Part shown: piece by piece, positions 32,856 through 43,145 of the stretch
Position numbering within the stretch: position 1 is the first letter of the stretch
How the letters are laid out: every line of letters begins with the position of its first letter
Made by a program: the position numbers and the translations under genes
NCBI RefSeq assembly: GCF_046237625.1
Contig: NZ_CP143545.1
Coordinates: 310,001 to 374,000, forward strand
Origin: Paraperibacillus esterisolvens
Lineage (GTDB): Bacteria > Bacillota > Bacilli > Bacillales > DSM-1321
Length of the DNA stretch: 64,000 bases
Reading direction: 5' to 3'
Notes under the pieces: generated by a model
What the model was told of the DNA's origin: nothing
Seen by the model: only the letters and a program-made list of their open reading frames with translations
Databases searched by the model: none

Positions 32856-33305
32856 CCTGCTGCCAGCACCTTCTGATTATTATGAAGCAAATTTTATTCG
32901 TAAGGCTGGTTAGCCTAAGGGCATCATATGAAACCGTAATTTATTTGACTTACAAGAGATTCTTTAAGGCGGAAGTTTCCTTTTTAATCTGTCCTTCTTA
33001 TTCGCTGCTTCCGGCGGGAAGGATGGAGCGGGTCGAAGAAAATCTTATCTTGTTTTGTAATCGGTCAAATGCTGTCGCAATATAGGATTTTTTTCGCAGT
33101 TTATTCTCCTTAAAATACTTTTCCAGTACAGGAATAATATGTTTAGGTCCTTTAGTCCCTGGGTAAAAAGTTTTGTATGGAAGAATTAGGTAATTTTTTT
33201 CATAGTTCAATTTTACCGTTTTTGTCAGAATTTAATGATATTATTGGTTAGTTATTATCCAATAAATTACAATGTAAATGATTAAAATTTTAAGGAGTGA
33301 TTTTG
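32856..33305. other. AT-rich intergenic stretch upstream of yukE
   Basis: No gene is supported here. TTGGTT at 33244-33249 and TACAAT at 33268-33273, 18 bp apart, are a possible yukE promoter. The remaining short frames on both strands lack ribosome-binding sites and recognisable sequence. Confidence 0.4.
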
Positions 33306-33599
33306 ATGTCAGGTAATATCAGATTAACACCTGAGGAACTGCGTGGAGTCGCCAGCCAATACCAAACTGAGAGCGGCAATGTGCAGGATTTAGTGGCAAG
33401 GCTCGATAACATGAGCAGCCACCTTCAAGAGATTTGGGAGGGTGCCTCCAGCCAGGCGTTCGCTGATCAGTACCAGCAGCTAAGACCTTCTTTTGAAAAA
33501 ATGGCTACATTGCTTACTGAAGTTTCCCAGCAGCTTAACAGCTCTGCTACTGTCCTTGAGGACACAGACAATCAGATTGCAAGCCAGATCAGAGGATAA
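33306..33599 (+). CDS. yukE: WXG100 family secreted protein YukE/EsxA
   Basis: This 97-residue helical hairpin protein is the hallmark substrate of type VIIb secretion. The central WEG turn is in LQEIWEGASSQAFADQY, and the ends (LTPEELRGVASQY at the start, DTDNQIASQIRG at the end) match B. subtilis YukE closely. The ATG at 33306 follows AAGGAGTG. It leads the locus and has a 79-bp gap before yukD. The upstream frame adds three residues without support. Confidence 0.96.
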   Translation: MSGNIRLTPEELRGVASQYQTESGNVQDLVARLDNMSSHLQEIWEGASSQAFADQYQQLRPSFEKMATLLTEVSQQLNSSATVLEDTDNQIASQIRG

Positions 33600-33678
33600 T
33601 AACCACCATAATCTAAGTAATGGGGAAGGAGCGCGTAAATCTGTTTTTAGGTTATGGCGCTCCTTTCTTTTGTAAGAG

Positions 33679-33927
33679 GTGAGGGCAATATACATACAGG
33701 TTACAATTGATCTGAAGAATTATACGGGTGAGGTATTTGACATACAGCTATCGGATTTTCTGCCCGTCAAAAAGGTCATCGATATCGTCTGGCAGGTTAA
33801 AAGGGTGGGAGAGACACCTAGAGAGGGATATTGGATAAGGATTCCGAACAAGGACCTGGTTGTACAGGGGTATGAATCCCTGCTTGAGAGCGGCATAACA
33901 AATGGAGATAGAATAGAAATCTTATAG
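33679..33927 (+). CDS. yukD: Ubiquitin-like T7SS protein YukD/EsaB
   Basis: This is a cytoplasmic ubiquitin-fold protein of the type VIIb machinery. The sequence QVTIDLKNYTGEVFDIQL and the end ESGITNGDRIEIL match B. subtilis YukD (as I recall it). The given start is a GTG at 33679, but no site precedes it. The AAGAGGTGAGG element lies on top of that GTG and is placed correctly for an ATA at 33688, the position where B. subtilis has its ATG (MYI...). The real start may therefore be a rare AUA codon, or the gene may be poorly translated. Confidence 0.85.
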   Translation: MRAIYIQVTIDLKNYTGEVFDIQLSDFLPVKKVIDIVWQVKRVGETPREGYWIRIPNKDLVVQGYESLLESGITNGDRIEIL

Positions 33928-33972
33928 AATGGAAGTTCTAACCCTTTTCCATAAGACAAAGGAGTATCAGGA

Positions 33973-35307
33973 ATGGAAGGTAGAAAACCGTCGTATCTAG
34001 AAGAACTGACAACGGCTGGGATTAAGCGTGACGGAAGCCGCGTCTTTTTTACATTGCAGCGGTCAAGGATCAAGCTGCAGGACAGGCTTGAAATCAGCTT
34101 TCTGCAGGAGCTCGAATCTACATTGAAACGGAAAATTGAAGTGACTGAGGATGAAGCCGTCATAAAAGTGGAGCTGCCGGAGGGCTATCTGACCTTTGGC
34201 CAGATCCAGAAGAAGACCCAGCTTGCCAGGCTGTTCTTTGCACATCAGGTGGTAAAGAAAGTGAGAAATCATGGTGCACAGAGGCTGAACCTGGTAATAA
34301 GCCCGGAAAATATCTCTGCCGACCCAGGTCTGACGCCTCACTTCCTGTACTATGGTGTGAAGGAAAGCCTGCCTCCCTATGAAAAGGATGACGGGCGGCT
34401 CCTGAAGGAAGTCAAGGCAGCGGCAGCTGTCATGGCCGATGGAAAGCACAGCTTCAATGCTTATTATAAATATCACCAAACCATAAAGCTGTCGCAGACA
34501 GCAAAGGATATCATGGCAGCAGACAGCTATGCCGCGCTGGAGTCCATCCTCGAAGAAGAAATCAAAAGAGTGGAACAGAGAGAAAGCACATATGCACATA
34601 TACCCCTTAAAAGATGGAAGATAACCCGTTTTTCGCTGATTGGTGCTGCGGTCCTATTATTGCCGGCCATTATTTATATCCTATATTCATTCTTTTTTCA
34701 GCAGCCTAAAATGGACGCGTATGTTAAAAGCGGGGAGTATTTCCTTGAAGATAAATACAGCAGTGTGATTGAGGAGCTTGAAGGATTTGATGCAGAGGAT
34801 ATGCCATATGTCGTTCAATATGAACTGGCGTCCTCCTATGTCAAAAATGAAAGCCTGGGGGAGGAACAGCGGACTGCGGTCAATAATCTGCTTACCCTCC
34901 AGACGGAACCGAAATACTTCCTCTACTGGATTTATATCGGACGCGGAATGAACAAGGAGGCTGTCGATCTGGCCAGGGCGCTAGAGTTCAGGGACCTGGT
35001 GATTTACGGGCTTTTAAAATATAAAGAAGACATCAAGGCAGACGATGACCTGACAGGCAAGGAAAAGCAGGAAGATCTTGATGCAATCGAGCAGGAAGTC
35101 AGCCAGTATGAAAAGGATGTAGAAGAGGAGAAAAAGCTCCTGGAAGAAGAGAAGAAGCAGGCAGAAGAACAGGCTGCTGCAGAACAGGCTGAAAAGGAAG
35201 CGGAAGCGAAGTCAGCAGCTGCAAGGCAGCAGAAGGAAGCCGATGCGGGGGAAAAGGCAGGCGGAGCAGCCGCCAAAGCTAAGGCAGAGCCTAAGAAGAA
35301 AGAATAG
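33973..35307 (+). CDS. yukC: Type VIIb secretion protein YukC/EssB
   Basis: This is a membrane component of 444 residues. The N-terminal cytosolic part (1-210) has the pseudokinase-like fold of EssB, a single membrane helix runs at about 217-244 (FSLIGAAVLLLPAIIYILYS), and the outer part ends in a long Glu/Ala/Lys-rich coiled coil (EEEKKLLEEEKKQAEEQAAA). The ATG follows AAAGGAG. It lies between yukD and the motor gene. Confidence 0.94.
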   Translation: MEGRKPSYLEELTTAGIKRDGSRVFFTLQRSRIKLQDRLEISFLQELESTLKRKIEVTEDEAVIKVELPEGYLTFGQIQKKTQLARLFFAHQVVKKVRNHGAQRLNLVISPENISADPGLTPHFLYYGVKESLPPYEKDDGRLLKEVKAAAAVMADGKHSFNAYYKYHQTIKLSQTAKDIMAADSYAALESILEEEIKRVEQRESTYAHIPLKRWKITRFSLIGAAVLLLPAIIYILYSFFFQQPKMDAYVKSGEYFLEDKYSSVIEELEGFDAEDMPYVVQYELASSYVKNESLGEEQRTAVNNLLTLQTEPKYFLYWIYIGRGMNKEAVDLARALEFRDLVIYGLLKYKEDIKADDDLTGKEKQEDLDAIEQEVSQYEKDVEEEKKLLEEEKKQAEEQAAAEQAEKEAEAKSAAARQQKEADAGEKAGGAAAKAKAEPKKKE

Positions 35308-35343
35308 GTTCATAGAAAAGAGCTATCTAGGAGTTGAAACTGA

Positions 35344-38300
35344 GTGGGTCTATTATGGATCTTTTATAAAGAGTCCTATCAGCAGGTGAAGGTAGAGGAA
35401 AAGATAAATGGGACGATATCGATCGGAAGCAGCGGGGACCACACTGTCACCATCCAGAGGCTGAAAACGGAAAGCGGGCCTATCGAGCTTATTCAGGGGA
35501 GCGGCGGGAATTATTCTGTCCGATACTCTGGAGAGCCGCTCGGAATTGTCATTCCAGGGACTCCCATCACAGTTCATATAGATGGAGCTGCAGTCAGCTT
35601 TTATCTGGAAAGGGATCAGCCGCAGTCATCCGTGTATTATATTGGCGGACGGAAGGAAATCACCTTTGCCGCCGACCGGGAGGCTGATTTTTCAAAAAAG
35701 GGAGCCTTGCCGTTCAATAAGGAAACCGGCGGATTCACCCTCGTGTATAAACGGGGGAAGTGGCGGGTTCAGGCAGCCTCGGACAATCCCGTTTATATGA
35801 ATGGGGAAATACAGAGGGGAGAAGCGGACCTGAGGAGAGGGGATGTTCTGTTCTGGCCGTTCATGTCTGTTTCCCTGCTGGAGGATGATCTCCTGCAGAT
35901 CCAGACTTCGGAGGAGCATTCCTCAAAGCTCCCGAAAACGCTGCCGCCCACTTCGGAGATGCAGAAGAATTATCCTCAATACAGAAGGACGCCGAGGATG
36001 GTCTATGACCTGCCTAAAGATAAGGTCACCCTGTCCTTCCCTTCACATGAAACTGATAATAATCAGCGCGGGCTGTGGATGATCATCCTGCCTCCGCTCA
36101 TCATGCTTTTGGTGATGGGTACCATTGTCATTATCCAGCCAAGGGGCCTCTTCATCCTGATTTCGATTGTTATGTTTATGACGACGATGGTCACCTCGAC
36201 GGTCCAGTACTTCAAGGACAAGGGCACCCGTAAGGAGCGGAAGCGGAAGCGGCGGGAAATGTATACCAGATACCTTGAGCACAAGCGTGCAGAACTTGAG
36301 GGCTTGAAGTCTGAGCAGGCAAAGGTTTTAACCTACCATTATCCAGACTTTGAAAGGATGAAGTACCTGGCGGGATTCATCAGCGACAGGATCTGGGAAA
36401 GAACAGCCGAAAGCTATGATTTCCTTCATGTCAGGGCCGGAAAGGCGGATATCCCTTCAAGCTATGAAGTGTCTATGTCAAGCTCTGATACAGCCAACAG
36501 AGAGATTGATGATCTGGTTGAACAGTCCCAGGCTATGGCCAGGGTTTATCGGAAAGTGGAGAATGTTCCGCTTGCCATCAACCTTTCGGAAGGGGCGGTC
36601 GGTTTCATCGGCAAGCCCTCTATCGTAAAGAGAGAGCTTCAGCAGATTGTCGGACAGATTGCCTTCCTCCACAGCTATCATGATATCCGGTTTGTTGCCA
36701 TTTTTGACAAGCAGGAATATAAGGACTGGGAATGGATGAAATGGCTTCCGCACTTCCAGATGCCGCACTCCTTTGCGAAGGGGCTGGTCTATGATGAGCA
36801 GACCAGGGATCAGCTCTTGTCATCTTTGTATCAGATTATAAGGAGCAGGGATATAGAGGAGGACAAAGGTAAAATCCGGTACATTCCCCATTTCATCTTC
36901 ATTGTCGCGAACCCATCTCTGATTTCGGAACATGTCATCCTGGAATATCTGGAAGGAAGACATGAAAGTATAGGGCTGACAACCTTATTTGCAGCTGAGT
37001 CCAAGGAAAGCCTGACAGAGAACATCCACACCGTTATTAAATATGTAAATGACCATGAAGGGGAAATCCTCATCCAGCATCATAAGGCAGTACATACACC
37101 ATTCGTCCTTGATGAACATTCCCAAGAAGGCAATGAACGATTTGCAAGGACGCTCAGATCCCTTGACCATCAGAAGGGCATGAACAATTCCATTCCTTCG
37201 ATGGTATCTTATTTGCAGCTTTATAATGTCAAAGATGCAGAAGAGCTGCCAATAGAATCATACTGGGTCAGAAATCAGTCTTCTCAGTCGCTGGCTGTAC
37301 CGATCGGACTGAAAGGGAAGAAGGATCTCGTAGAACTGAACCTCCATGAAAAGGCCCATGGCCCCCACGGTCTTATTGCCGGAACAACAGGGTCTGGGAA
37401 AAGTGAGCTGCTTCAGACCTATATTCTGTCACTTGCAACTCAGTTCCACCCGCATGAGGTGGCATTCCTGCTGATTGATTATAAAGGCGGGGGAATGGCG
37501 CTTCCATTCAGGAATATGCCCCATCTTCTCGGGACAATCACCAACATCCAGGGAAGCAGGAACTTCAGTGCCCGGGCGCTTGCATCCATCAAGAGCGAGC
37601 TCAAGAAGCGCCAGAGGCTGTTTGATCAATATGAAGTCAATCATATCAATGACTATACGGATTTGTACAAAGAAGGAAAAACAAAAGAACCGCTGCCGCA
37701 CCTTTTCCTGATATCAGATGAATTTGCCGAGCTGAAGAGCGAGGAGCCCGATTTTATAAGGGAGCTCGTCAGCGCGGCCCGCATCGGGCGAAGCCTGGGC
37801 GTTCATTTGATCCTGGCCACACAGAAGCCGGGCGGGATCATAGACAATCAGATCTGGAGCAACGCACGCTTCAGGATTGCTCTGAAGGTACAGGATGAGA
37901 ATGATTCAAAGGAAATCATTAAAAACGGCGATGCCGCTGGCATTACCGAAACAGGCCGGGGATATCTGCAGGTAGGGAACAACGAGGTATATGATCTGTT
38001 TCAATCCGCATGGAGCGGGGCTCCATATCTCGAGGATACATATGGTGCCGAAGATGAAGTCGCATTTGTCACAGATTTGGGCCTTGTCCCGATCTCAGGC
38101 ATTTCGGCCAGAATGCAGCAGGGCAGAAAGCAAAAACTGACCGAAATCGAAGCCGTTGTAAAACAGATCATCAGAGTGCAGGAGAAACTGGGTGTCAAGA
38201 AGCTTGCAAGCCCGTGGCTGCCTCCGCTTGAGGGCAGGGTGATCTATAAAGGGCCAGGCCTCGGCAAAAACCGTTTTGCCATCGGCCTGAAGGATGAACC

Positions 38301-39837
38301 TGAGAAACAAAGCCAGGTTCCTTATGAATTTACCCTGATTGAGGATGGGAATGTAGGGGTGTTCGGCACCTCGGGATTTGGAAAATCAACCACGATTCTC
38401 AATCTTTTGATGAACTTTGCCTCCGGGCATTCACCAGAGGAAATGATTTATTATATTTTTGACTTCGGCAACGGAGCCCTTCTTCCGCTGCGCCAGCTAT
38501 CACATACGGCGGATTATTTTCGCATTGATGAGCAGAGGAAGATTGAGAAATTCCTCATGTTCATCAGAACCGAAATGGAGTCCCGGAAGCAGATCTTCCT
38601 AGCCGCAGAGGTCAGCAGCCTGACGATGTATAACAAAAAGGCTGAAAAGAAGCTGCCGCTGATCTTCATCGCAGTAGATAATTTTGACCTGGTGAAGGAA
38701 GAGATGCAGGATATTGAAAATCAGTTTACACAAATTGCACGGGACGGCCAGTCGCTCGGGGTGTTTATGATCATATCCGCGACCCGGATCAATGCGGTCC
38801 GCCAGCCTCTGATGAATAACCTGAAAACAAAGGTGATCCATTATCTTATGGATAACTCTGAAAGATATGCGCTTGTGGGCAGGACTCCGTATGATATTGA
38901 ACCGGTGCCGGGAAGGGCCCTTATCAAGGAAGACACAGCCAGCCTGACCCAGATTTATATGCCGGCAGACGGCCGGGACGATTATCAGGTGCTCGAAAAC
39001 CTGAAATTGAAAATATCCGGACTGAATGAAAAATACAGGAAGGCAAGGAAGCCGAGGGCCATACCCATGCTGCCATCTGTGCTTGGAACGGATACATGGG
39101 GTGCCTTATATGGTGTCAAAAGCCAGGAAGGCCTTATCCCGATCGGTCTTGATGAAGAACATGTTCTGCCTGTCTATATGAACCTCAAGGTGGACAGGCA
39201 CTATCTTGTGGTCGGACAGTCCCGTAAAGGAAAAACCAACGCCCTTAAGGTGATGCTCCATTCATTGATGGGCCAGCAGCTGGGGGGGATTGGGATATTC
39301 GATGCCATCGATAGGGGACTATCCGGCTATGCGGCAAGAGACGGTGTCAGTTACCTGGATAACAAGGATCATATATCCGATTGGATTGAATCGATGGACG
39401 CAATATTCCAGGAAAGGGAGCAGCAATATCTCCGCTCCATCCAGGAAAGCACTGCACATCTGCTGTCCTTTAAGCCGGTCATCCTGCTTATCGACAGCAT
39501 TTCACGCTTCCAGCAGACGGTGGATGCGAGGATTCAGGATAAGCTCTCGGGCTATATCAAGCATTACAGCCATCTCGGCTTCAGCATGATTGCCGCAGGG
39601 AATTCCAATGAGTTCTCAAAGGGCTTTGATTCACTGACAAGTGAGCTGAAGCAGATCAGGCATGCCCTGCTGCTGATGAAAAAGTCAGAACAGAGTTTGT
39701 TTACACTGCCGTTTTCAAGAAAAGAAGAAGAAATTCAGCCGGGGTTCGGCTATTACGTGGATAACGGCCGCGAATTCAGGATTCAGATCCCGAAGGCTGC
39801 AGAAGAGAAAGAATTAGTAAAAGAGAAGAGCAGGTGA
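35344..39837 (+). CDS. yukBA: Type VIIb secretion motor ATPase YukBA/EssC
   Basis: This 1497-residue FtsK/SpoIIIE-type motor energises export. The N-terminus (1-240) carries two FHA-like domains, two membrane helices lie near 243-290, and three ATPase domains follow with P-loops GTTGSGKSE at about 680, GTSGFGKST at about 1008 and GQSRKGKTN at about 1291. Only the first two keep a classical GKS/GKST motif. Walker B-like acidic stretches are FLLIDYKGGG and IFIAVDNFDL. It is a single fused gene as in B. subtilis. The GTG at 35344 follows a weak AGGAG; MGLLWIFY matches the family N-terminus. Confidence 0.95.
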   Translation: MGLLWIFYKESYQQVKVEEKINGTISIGSSGDHTVTIQRLKTESGPIELIQGSGGNYSVRYSGEPLGIVIPGTPITVHIDGAAVSFYLERDQPQSSVYYIGGRKEITFAADREADFSKKGALPFNKETGGFTLVYKRGKWRVQAASDNPVYMNGEIQRGEADLRRGDVLFWPFMSVSLLEDDLLQIQTSEEHSSKLPKTLPPTSEMQKNYPQYRRTPRMVYDLPKDKVTLSFPSHETDNNQRGLWMIILPPLIMLLVMGTIVIIQPRGLFILISIVMFMTTMVTSTVQYFKDKGTRKERKRKRREMYTRYLEHKRAELEGLKSEQAKVLTYHYPDFERMKYLAGFISDRIWERTAESYDFLHVRAGKADIPSSYEVSMSSSDTANREIDDLVEQSQAMARVYRKVENVPLAINLSEGAVGFIGKPSIVKRELQQIVGQIAFLHSYHDIRFVAIFDKQEYKDWEWMKWLPHFQMPHSFAKGLVYDEQTRDQLLSSLYQIIRSRDIEEDKGKIRYIPHFIFIVANPSLISEHVILEYLEGRHESIGLTTLFAAESKESLTENIHTVIKYVNDHEGEILIQHHKAVHTPFVLDEHSQEGNERFARTLRSLDHQKGMNNSIPSMVSYLQLYNVKDAEELPIESYWVRNQSSQSLAVPIGLKGKKDLVELNLHEKAHGPHGLIAGTTGSGKSELLQTYILSLATQFHPHEVAFLLIDYKGGGMALPFRNMPHLLGTITNIQGSRNFSARALASIKSELKKRQRLFDQYEVNHINDYTDLYKEGKTKEPLPHLFLISDEFAELKSEEPDFIRELVSAARIGRSLGVHLILATQKPGGIIDNQIWSNARFRIALKVQDENDSKEIIKNGDAAGITETGRGYLQVGNNEVYDLFQSAWSGAPYLEDTYGAEDEVAFVTDLGLVPISGISARMQQGRKQKLTEIEAVVKQIIRVQEKLGVKKLASPWLPPLEGRVIYKGPGLGKNRFAIGLKDEPEKQSQVPYEFTLIEDGNVGVFGTSGFGKSTTILNLLMNFASGHSPEEMIYYIFDFGNGALLPLRQLSHTADYFRIDEQRKIEKFLMFIRTEMESRKQIFLAAEVSSLTMYNKKAEKKLPLIFIAVDNFDLVKEEMQDIENQFTQIARDGQSLGVFMIISATRINAVRQPLMNNLKTKVIHYLMDNSERYALVGRTPYDIEPVPGRALIKEDTASLTQIYMPADGRDDYQVLENLKLKISGLNEKYRKARKPRAIPMLPSVLGTDTWGALYGVKSQEGLIPIGLDEEHVLPVYMNLKVDRHYLVVGQSRKGKTNALKVMLHSLMGQQLGGIGIFDAIDRGLSGYAARDGVSYLDNKDHISDWIESMDAIFQEREQQYLRSIQESTAHLLSFKPVILLIDSISRFQQTVDARIQDKLSGYIKHYSHLGFSMIAAGNSNEFSKGFDSLTSELKQIRHALLLMKKSEQSLFTLPFSRKEEEIQPGFGYYVDNGREFRIQIPKAAEEKELVKEKSR

Positions 39838-39842
39838 AATAA

Positions 39843-42656
39843 ATGACAGGAAAACTGAGAGGGCTGAAGATCGTTGCCGCCATGCTGATCATCCTGGTGC
39901 TGCCCAGTTTATTCTTTACTTATATAGGCCATGAGCCAATGAAGGAAAAAAGTAAAGCGTCCAGGCAGATTGCCGTGGTAAACGATGATATCGGCTCAGA
40001 ATTCGATAAAGAGCCCGTTAACTTTGGCCAGGAAATCACTCCAGCGCTTGAAGAGGAGTCAGAATACAGCTGGCAGGTGGTTTCCAGGAGCACTGCGGAA
40101 AAAGGGCTTGTTTCACAGGAATACGATGCCGTGGTATATTTTCCGTCCGATTTTTCCCGGAATATATTGACCTATGATGAAGAGTCGCCATTGAAGGCAT
40201 CGGTCAAATACGATATACAAAGCAATTTGGATGCAAAAAACAAGGAAAAGATCCAGAAGGAGCTCGAGGTATCCAAAAGCAAGATGAATAAGCATATCTC
40301 TACTTTATACTGGAGCGTCGTTTCCCAGTCGGTGGAGGATATCCGGAAGAAGTTTGATAAAATCCTGGAAAAAGAGATTGCTTTTCAGGATACCATCTAC
40401 AACTTTTATAATCCCAACTCAGAAAAGCTGGCTGAAGAAATTGACCAGCAGCGTAAAATGATTGAATCATTATTTGCATCCACAAAGGATGCAGGCAAAG
40501 TCTCCGCAGCTTCTGCGGCAGATGCTGAAAAGAGTAAGCAGGAAGTGGCTGCCTTCGTTGATGCAGTCAACAAGTATAGAGAATATCAGCAAAAACAGAA
40601 TGAAGTCTTTGCGATGACAGCGCAGCAGAATAAGCTGATGCTTGAGGAAAGCTTAAGCAAATACGAGACGATGCTGAATGATGGTGTCCGCACGATTGCC
40701 GACAGACAGCTTGAAGCAAGCCCCGAGTTCCAGATGGATGATACAGCCCTGAAGGAAAAGGTGGCAGAGCTGAAGGAGAAAATCACAGACAGCTCCCTTA
40801 AGATGAACCAGCTGTCGGAAACCATCAAGAATTCGACAATCGAGGAGCAATTTGCAAGGCTTGAGACTGTCCAAAAAGAATTGATCACGGAATACAAAAA
40901 GGCTTCGAGTGAAGCTGCGCTCTCCGAGATCACAAAAAAGCTGATTCCAGAGAGAGAGAAGCTGCAGGGGGCAGCCACACCGGATCCTGCAGAGCCAGGC
41001 GTTCCGGATCCCGAGCAGCCGCAGCCAGGCAATGGTGAGGCCCTGCTTGCAACAATCACCAACTTAAAAACTCAGGCTGAAAACATGAAGAAGCAGCTTG
41101 AGACTGAACCGGAAAAAAACCAGGCTGCACTTATGGCCTTAGAAGCCATCAAGAAGGAGATTGACAACGCCGAGCTTCAGGCGGGTGAACAAAACACGAA
41201 ATACAAGGAACTTGAGAAGCTTTACACTGATCTTGCCAAACAGATGGAAGACGGTGCTGAACCGCCGGCCGGCTCAGAGGACAGGGTGATTGCGGTCATC
41301 CAGGAAAAAGAAAAGGCCATCATGCAGTCAGGCTTATTGACTGAAAAGGCCCAGGAGGCCCTGGCTCCGTATTTCAGCGCTGCGATTCAAAATAAGAATA
41401 TGGAAGATCTGCTGAAATATCATTCTTCCCTGTCCGGTTTTGACAGCACTCTCCAGCGCTCAGCGGTTTCAGACGAACAATTGATTGAGGATATCGTTAA
41501 AAATCAAGGCAAGACAGAGGAAATCCGAACTGCCTTTTCTGTTCTGAAAAATGAAACGGGTGAATTCAATAACATCCAGGAAGGACTGAATTCCTCTGTT
41601 GATGATGTAACAAAGCTTGAGGACGATTACACGACCTACGCTGAGAAGATTGAAGGCTTTGTGGATAAATACGGGACATTCATCAGTGAAGAGCAGGCTG
41701 CCATCCTGGCTGATCTTGAAACAATCCAGTTTAACTCTGGTGACGTCACTGGGGAGCTCCGGGAAAATTTTCAGACTCCGGAGCCTGAAGTTCCCGCTTC
41801 CGAAAATATGGAGGGCGAATTCTTTGTGGCCATGCAAGGCAGTGCCGCCGGGGATATCCAGAGGATTTCAGGACTGATCTCATCTCTGGCAGAGCGTCAG
41901 GATTCCATTGAAAACTATACAAGTACACTGCAGCAGAAGGTTGGTTCTGTACAGGGAAGGGCAGACAAGCTGAACAATACCTGGGCGGCCAATGTCGATT
42001 CTACCCGCAAGGTGAAGACAGATGTATACAGCCTTTTAAACAATACCCTGGTTGATGACCAGCAGAATGGCTATGTTTATGATTATCTCGCGAGTCCTGT
42101 AAAAATAGATGGAGAGGTGGCAGCGGATAAAACCGTAAATACTCCTCCGGTCGTCATGCTGGTGATCATTCTGCTCTGTGCGCTTTTGATCGGATTCTTC
42201 CTGTCATACTTTACAGGTTTGCAGGCGTTGATACATCTTACGATATTCCTGCTCCTGAACCTGGCTGCAGGATTGATCATCAGCATATACGGACTTAACA
42301 TCTATCCGCTCGAAGGGGAACAGGCAATAGCCTGGACTGTTATTACCATCCTGCTGCTTATGGCAGGATCGAGCCTGGTAAGGCTGGCTTTCTATGCCGG
42401 GCCGATCGTCGGATCCATCATCACTGCGGGGCTGATCGTTTTCTTCATCACGCCGCTCCTTGATATGGTGCTGCCGAACTTTGATTTCAGCCATCCGGTT
42501 TCAAATGTATATCTATCTATCCAATATGGAGATCAGGGAGCCTTTTATCCGGCTGCTGCTGTCCTTGTAGTGCTCACCATCCTGTTTACGGCCATTCCGT
42601 ATATCAGCAGGATGAGAGAGCTGAAAAAGCAGAGGGATCTTGCGCATGAGGCGTAA
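39843..42656 (+). CDS. yueB: Type VIIb secretion membrane protein YueB/EsaA
   Basis: This 937-residue membrane protein of the EsaA/YhgE-PIP group has one N-terminal helix (IVAAMLIILVLPSLFFTYIG), a long extracellular coiled-coil region (about 40-760) and a C-terminal block of membrane helices (768-920). In B. subtilis YueB is also the receptor of phage SPP1; this protein is about 140 residues shorter than that one (about 1076), mostly in the variable extracellular part. It starts 3 bp after yukBA. The extracellular insert has a Pro-rich loop (DPAEPGVPDPEQPQPG). Confidence 0.93.
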   Translation: MTGKLRGLKIVAAMLIILVLPSLFFTYIGHEPMKEKSKASRQIAVVNDDIGSEFDKEPVNFGQEITPALEEESEYSWQVVSRSTAEKGLVSQEYDAVVYFPSDFSRNILTYDEESPLKASVKYDIQSNLDAKNKEKIQKELEVSKSKMNKHISTLYWSVVSQSVEDIRKKFDKILEKEIAFQDTIYNFYNPNSEKLAEEIDQQRKMIESLFASTKDAGKVSAASAADAEKSKQEVAAFVDAVNKYREYQQKQNEVFAMTAQQNKLMLEESLSKYETMLNDGVRTIADRQLEASPEFQMDDTALKEKVAELKEKITDSSLKMNQLSETIKNSTIEEQFARLETVQKELITEYKKASSEAALSEITKKLIPEREKLQGAATPDPAEPGVPDPEQPQPGNGEALLATITNLKTQAENMKKQLETEPEKNQAALMALEAIKKEIDNAELQAGEQNTKYKELEKLYTDLAKQMEDGAEPPAGSEDRVIAVIQEKEKAIMQSGLLTEKAQEALAPYFSAAIQNKNMEDLLKYHSSLSGFDSTLQRSAVSDEQLIEDIVKNQGKTEEIRTAFSVLKNETGEFNNIQEGLNSSVDDVTKLEDDYTTYAEKIEGFVDKYGTFISEEQAAILADLETIQFNSGDVTGELRENFQTPEPEVPASENMEGEFFVAMQGSAAGDIQRISGLISSLAERQDSIENYTSTLQQKVGSVQGRADKLNNTWAANVDSTRKVKTDVYSLLNNTLVDDQQNGYVYDYLASPVKIDGEVAADKTVNTPPVVMLVIILLCALLIGFFLSYFTGLQALIHLTIFLLLNLAAGLIISIYGLNIYPLEGEQAIAWTVITILLLMAGSSLVRLAFYAGPIVGSIITAGLIVFFITPLLDMVLPNFDFSHPVSNVYLSIQYGDQGAFYPAAAVLVVLTILFTAIPYISRMRELKKQRDLAHEA

Positions 42657-43113
42657 GCCGAGAATGTCTGCCATCCTGCTCGCCATCCTGCTCATTGCGG
42701 TGCCGGGAGCTGCTTTTGCAGAGGAGGGCCCAGCACCGCGACCTAATCAATATGAAAAGAAAAAGCTGGATCTGGATACAGAATATATCCATGAAGGTTC
42801 TCTGTTGAAGGAGAAGGAAAGGCTTTCGGAGGAGCAGAAACTGCTCACTTTTAAAAGGGAAGAAAAGAAGCTGTTCGAAGCAGTGAAAGGCAGGCTCTTC
42901 ATGAGTGATGCCAAGGTAACGACAGCAAGCTCAAAGGCAGAAAAATTGAATTTGTTCACAGGCGAAAATGCGAGTCAGCCAAAAAAGATAAAGCGTGAGG
43001 AACCGGCAGGTGAAGGCACTGCTGCCTTCCTTCCCGTTATACTCGGGGTATTGCTTGCAATATGTGTGCTGTTCTTATTTTTCATCCTGGTGCCCAGGAT
43101 CAATAAAGCATAA
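42646..43113 (+). CDS. yueC: Type VIIb secretion protein YueC/EssA
   Basis: This 155-residue membrane protein has a signal-like N-terminus (MSAILLAILLIAVPGAAFAE), a charged middle and a C-terminal membrane helix (AFLPVILGVLLAICVLFLFF), the layout of EssA. The ATG at 42646 is preferred to the TTG at 42640 because AGAGGG lies 9 bases before it. It overlaps the end of yueB by 11 bp and is the last gene of the locus, directly before a strong terminator. Confidence 0.87.
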   Translation: MRRKPRMSAILLAILLIAVPGAAFAEEGPAPRPNQYEKKKLDLDTEYIHEGSLLKEKERLSEEQKLLTFKREEKKLFEAVKGRLFMSDAKVTTASSKAEKLNLFTGENASQPKKIKREEPAGEGTAAFLPVILGVLLAICVLFLFFILVPRINKA

Positions 43114-43145
43114 AAGACGGGGCTGCATTAGCAGCCCCGTCTTTT
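43112..43145. terminator. Bidirectional terminator between yueC and treR
   Basis: AAAAGACGGGGCTGC and GCAGCCCCGTCTTTT form a 15-bp stem with a four-base loop. T-runs on both sides let it serve both the secretion locus and the trehalose operon. Confidence 0.95.

Noticed and set aside
32998..33210. Minus-strand frame of 70 codons before yukE
   Set aside because: No ribosome-binding site, no family and an AT-rich composition like the surrounding spacer.
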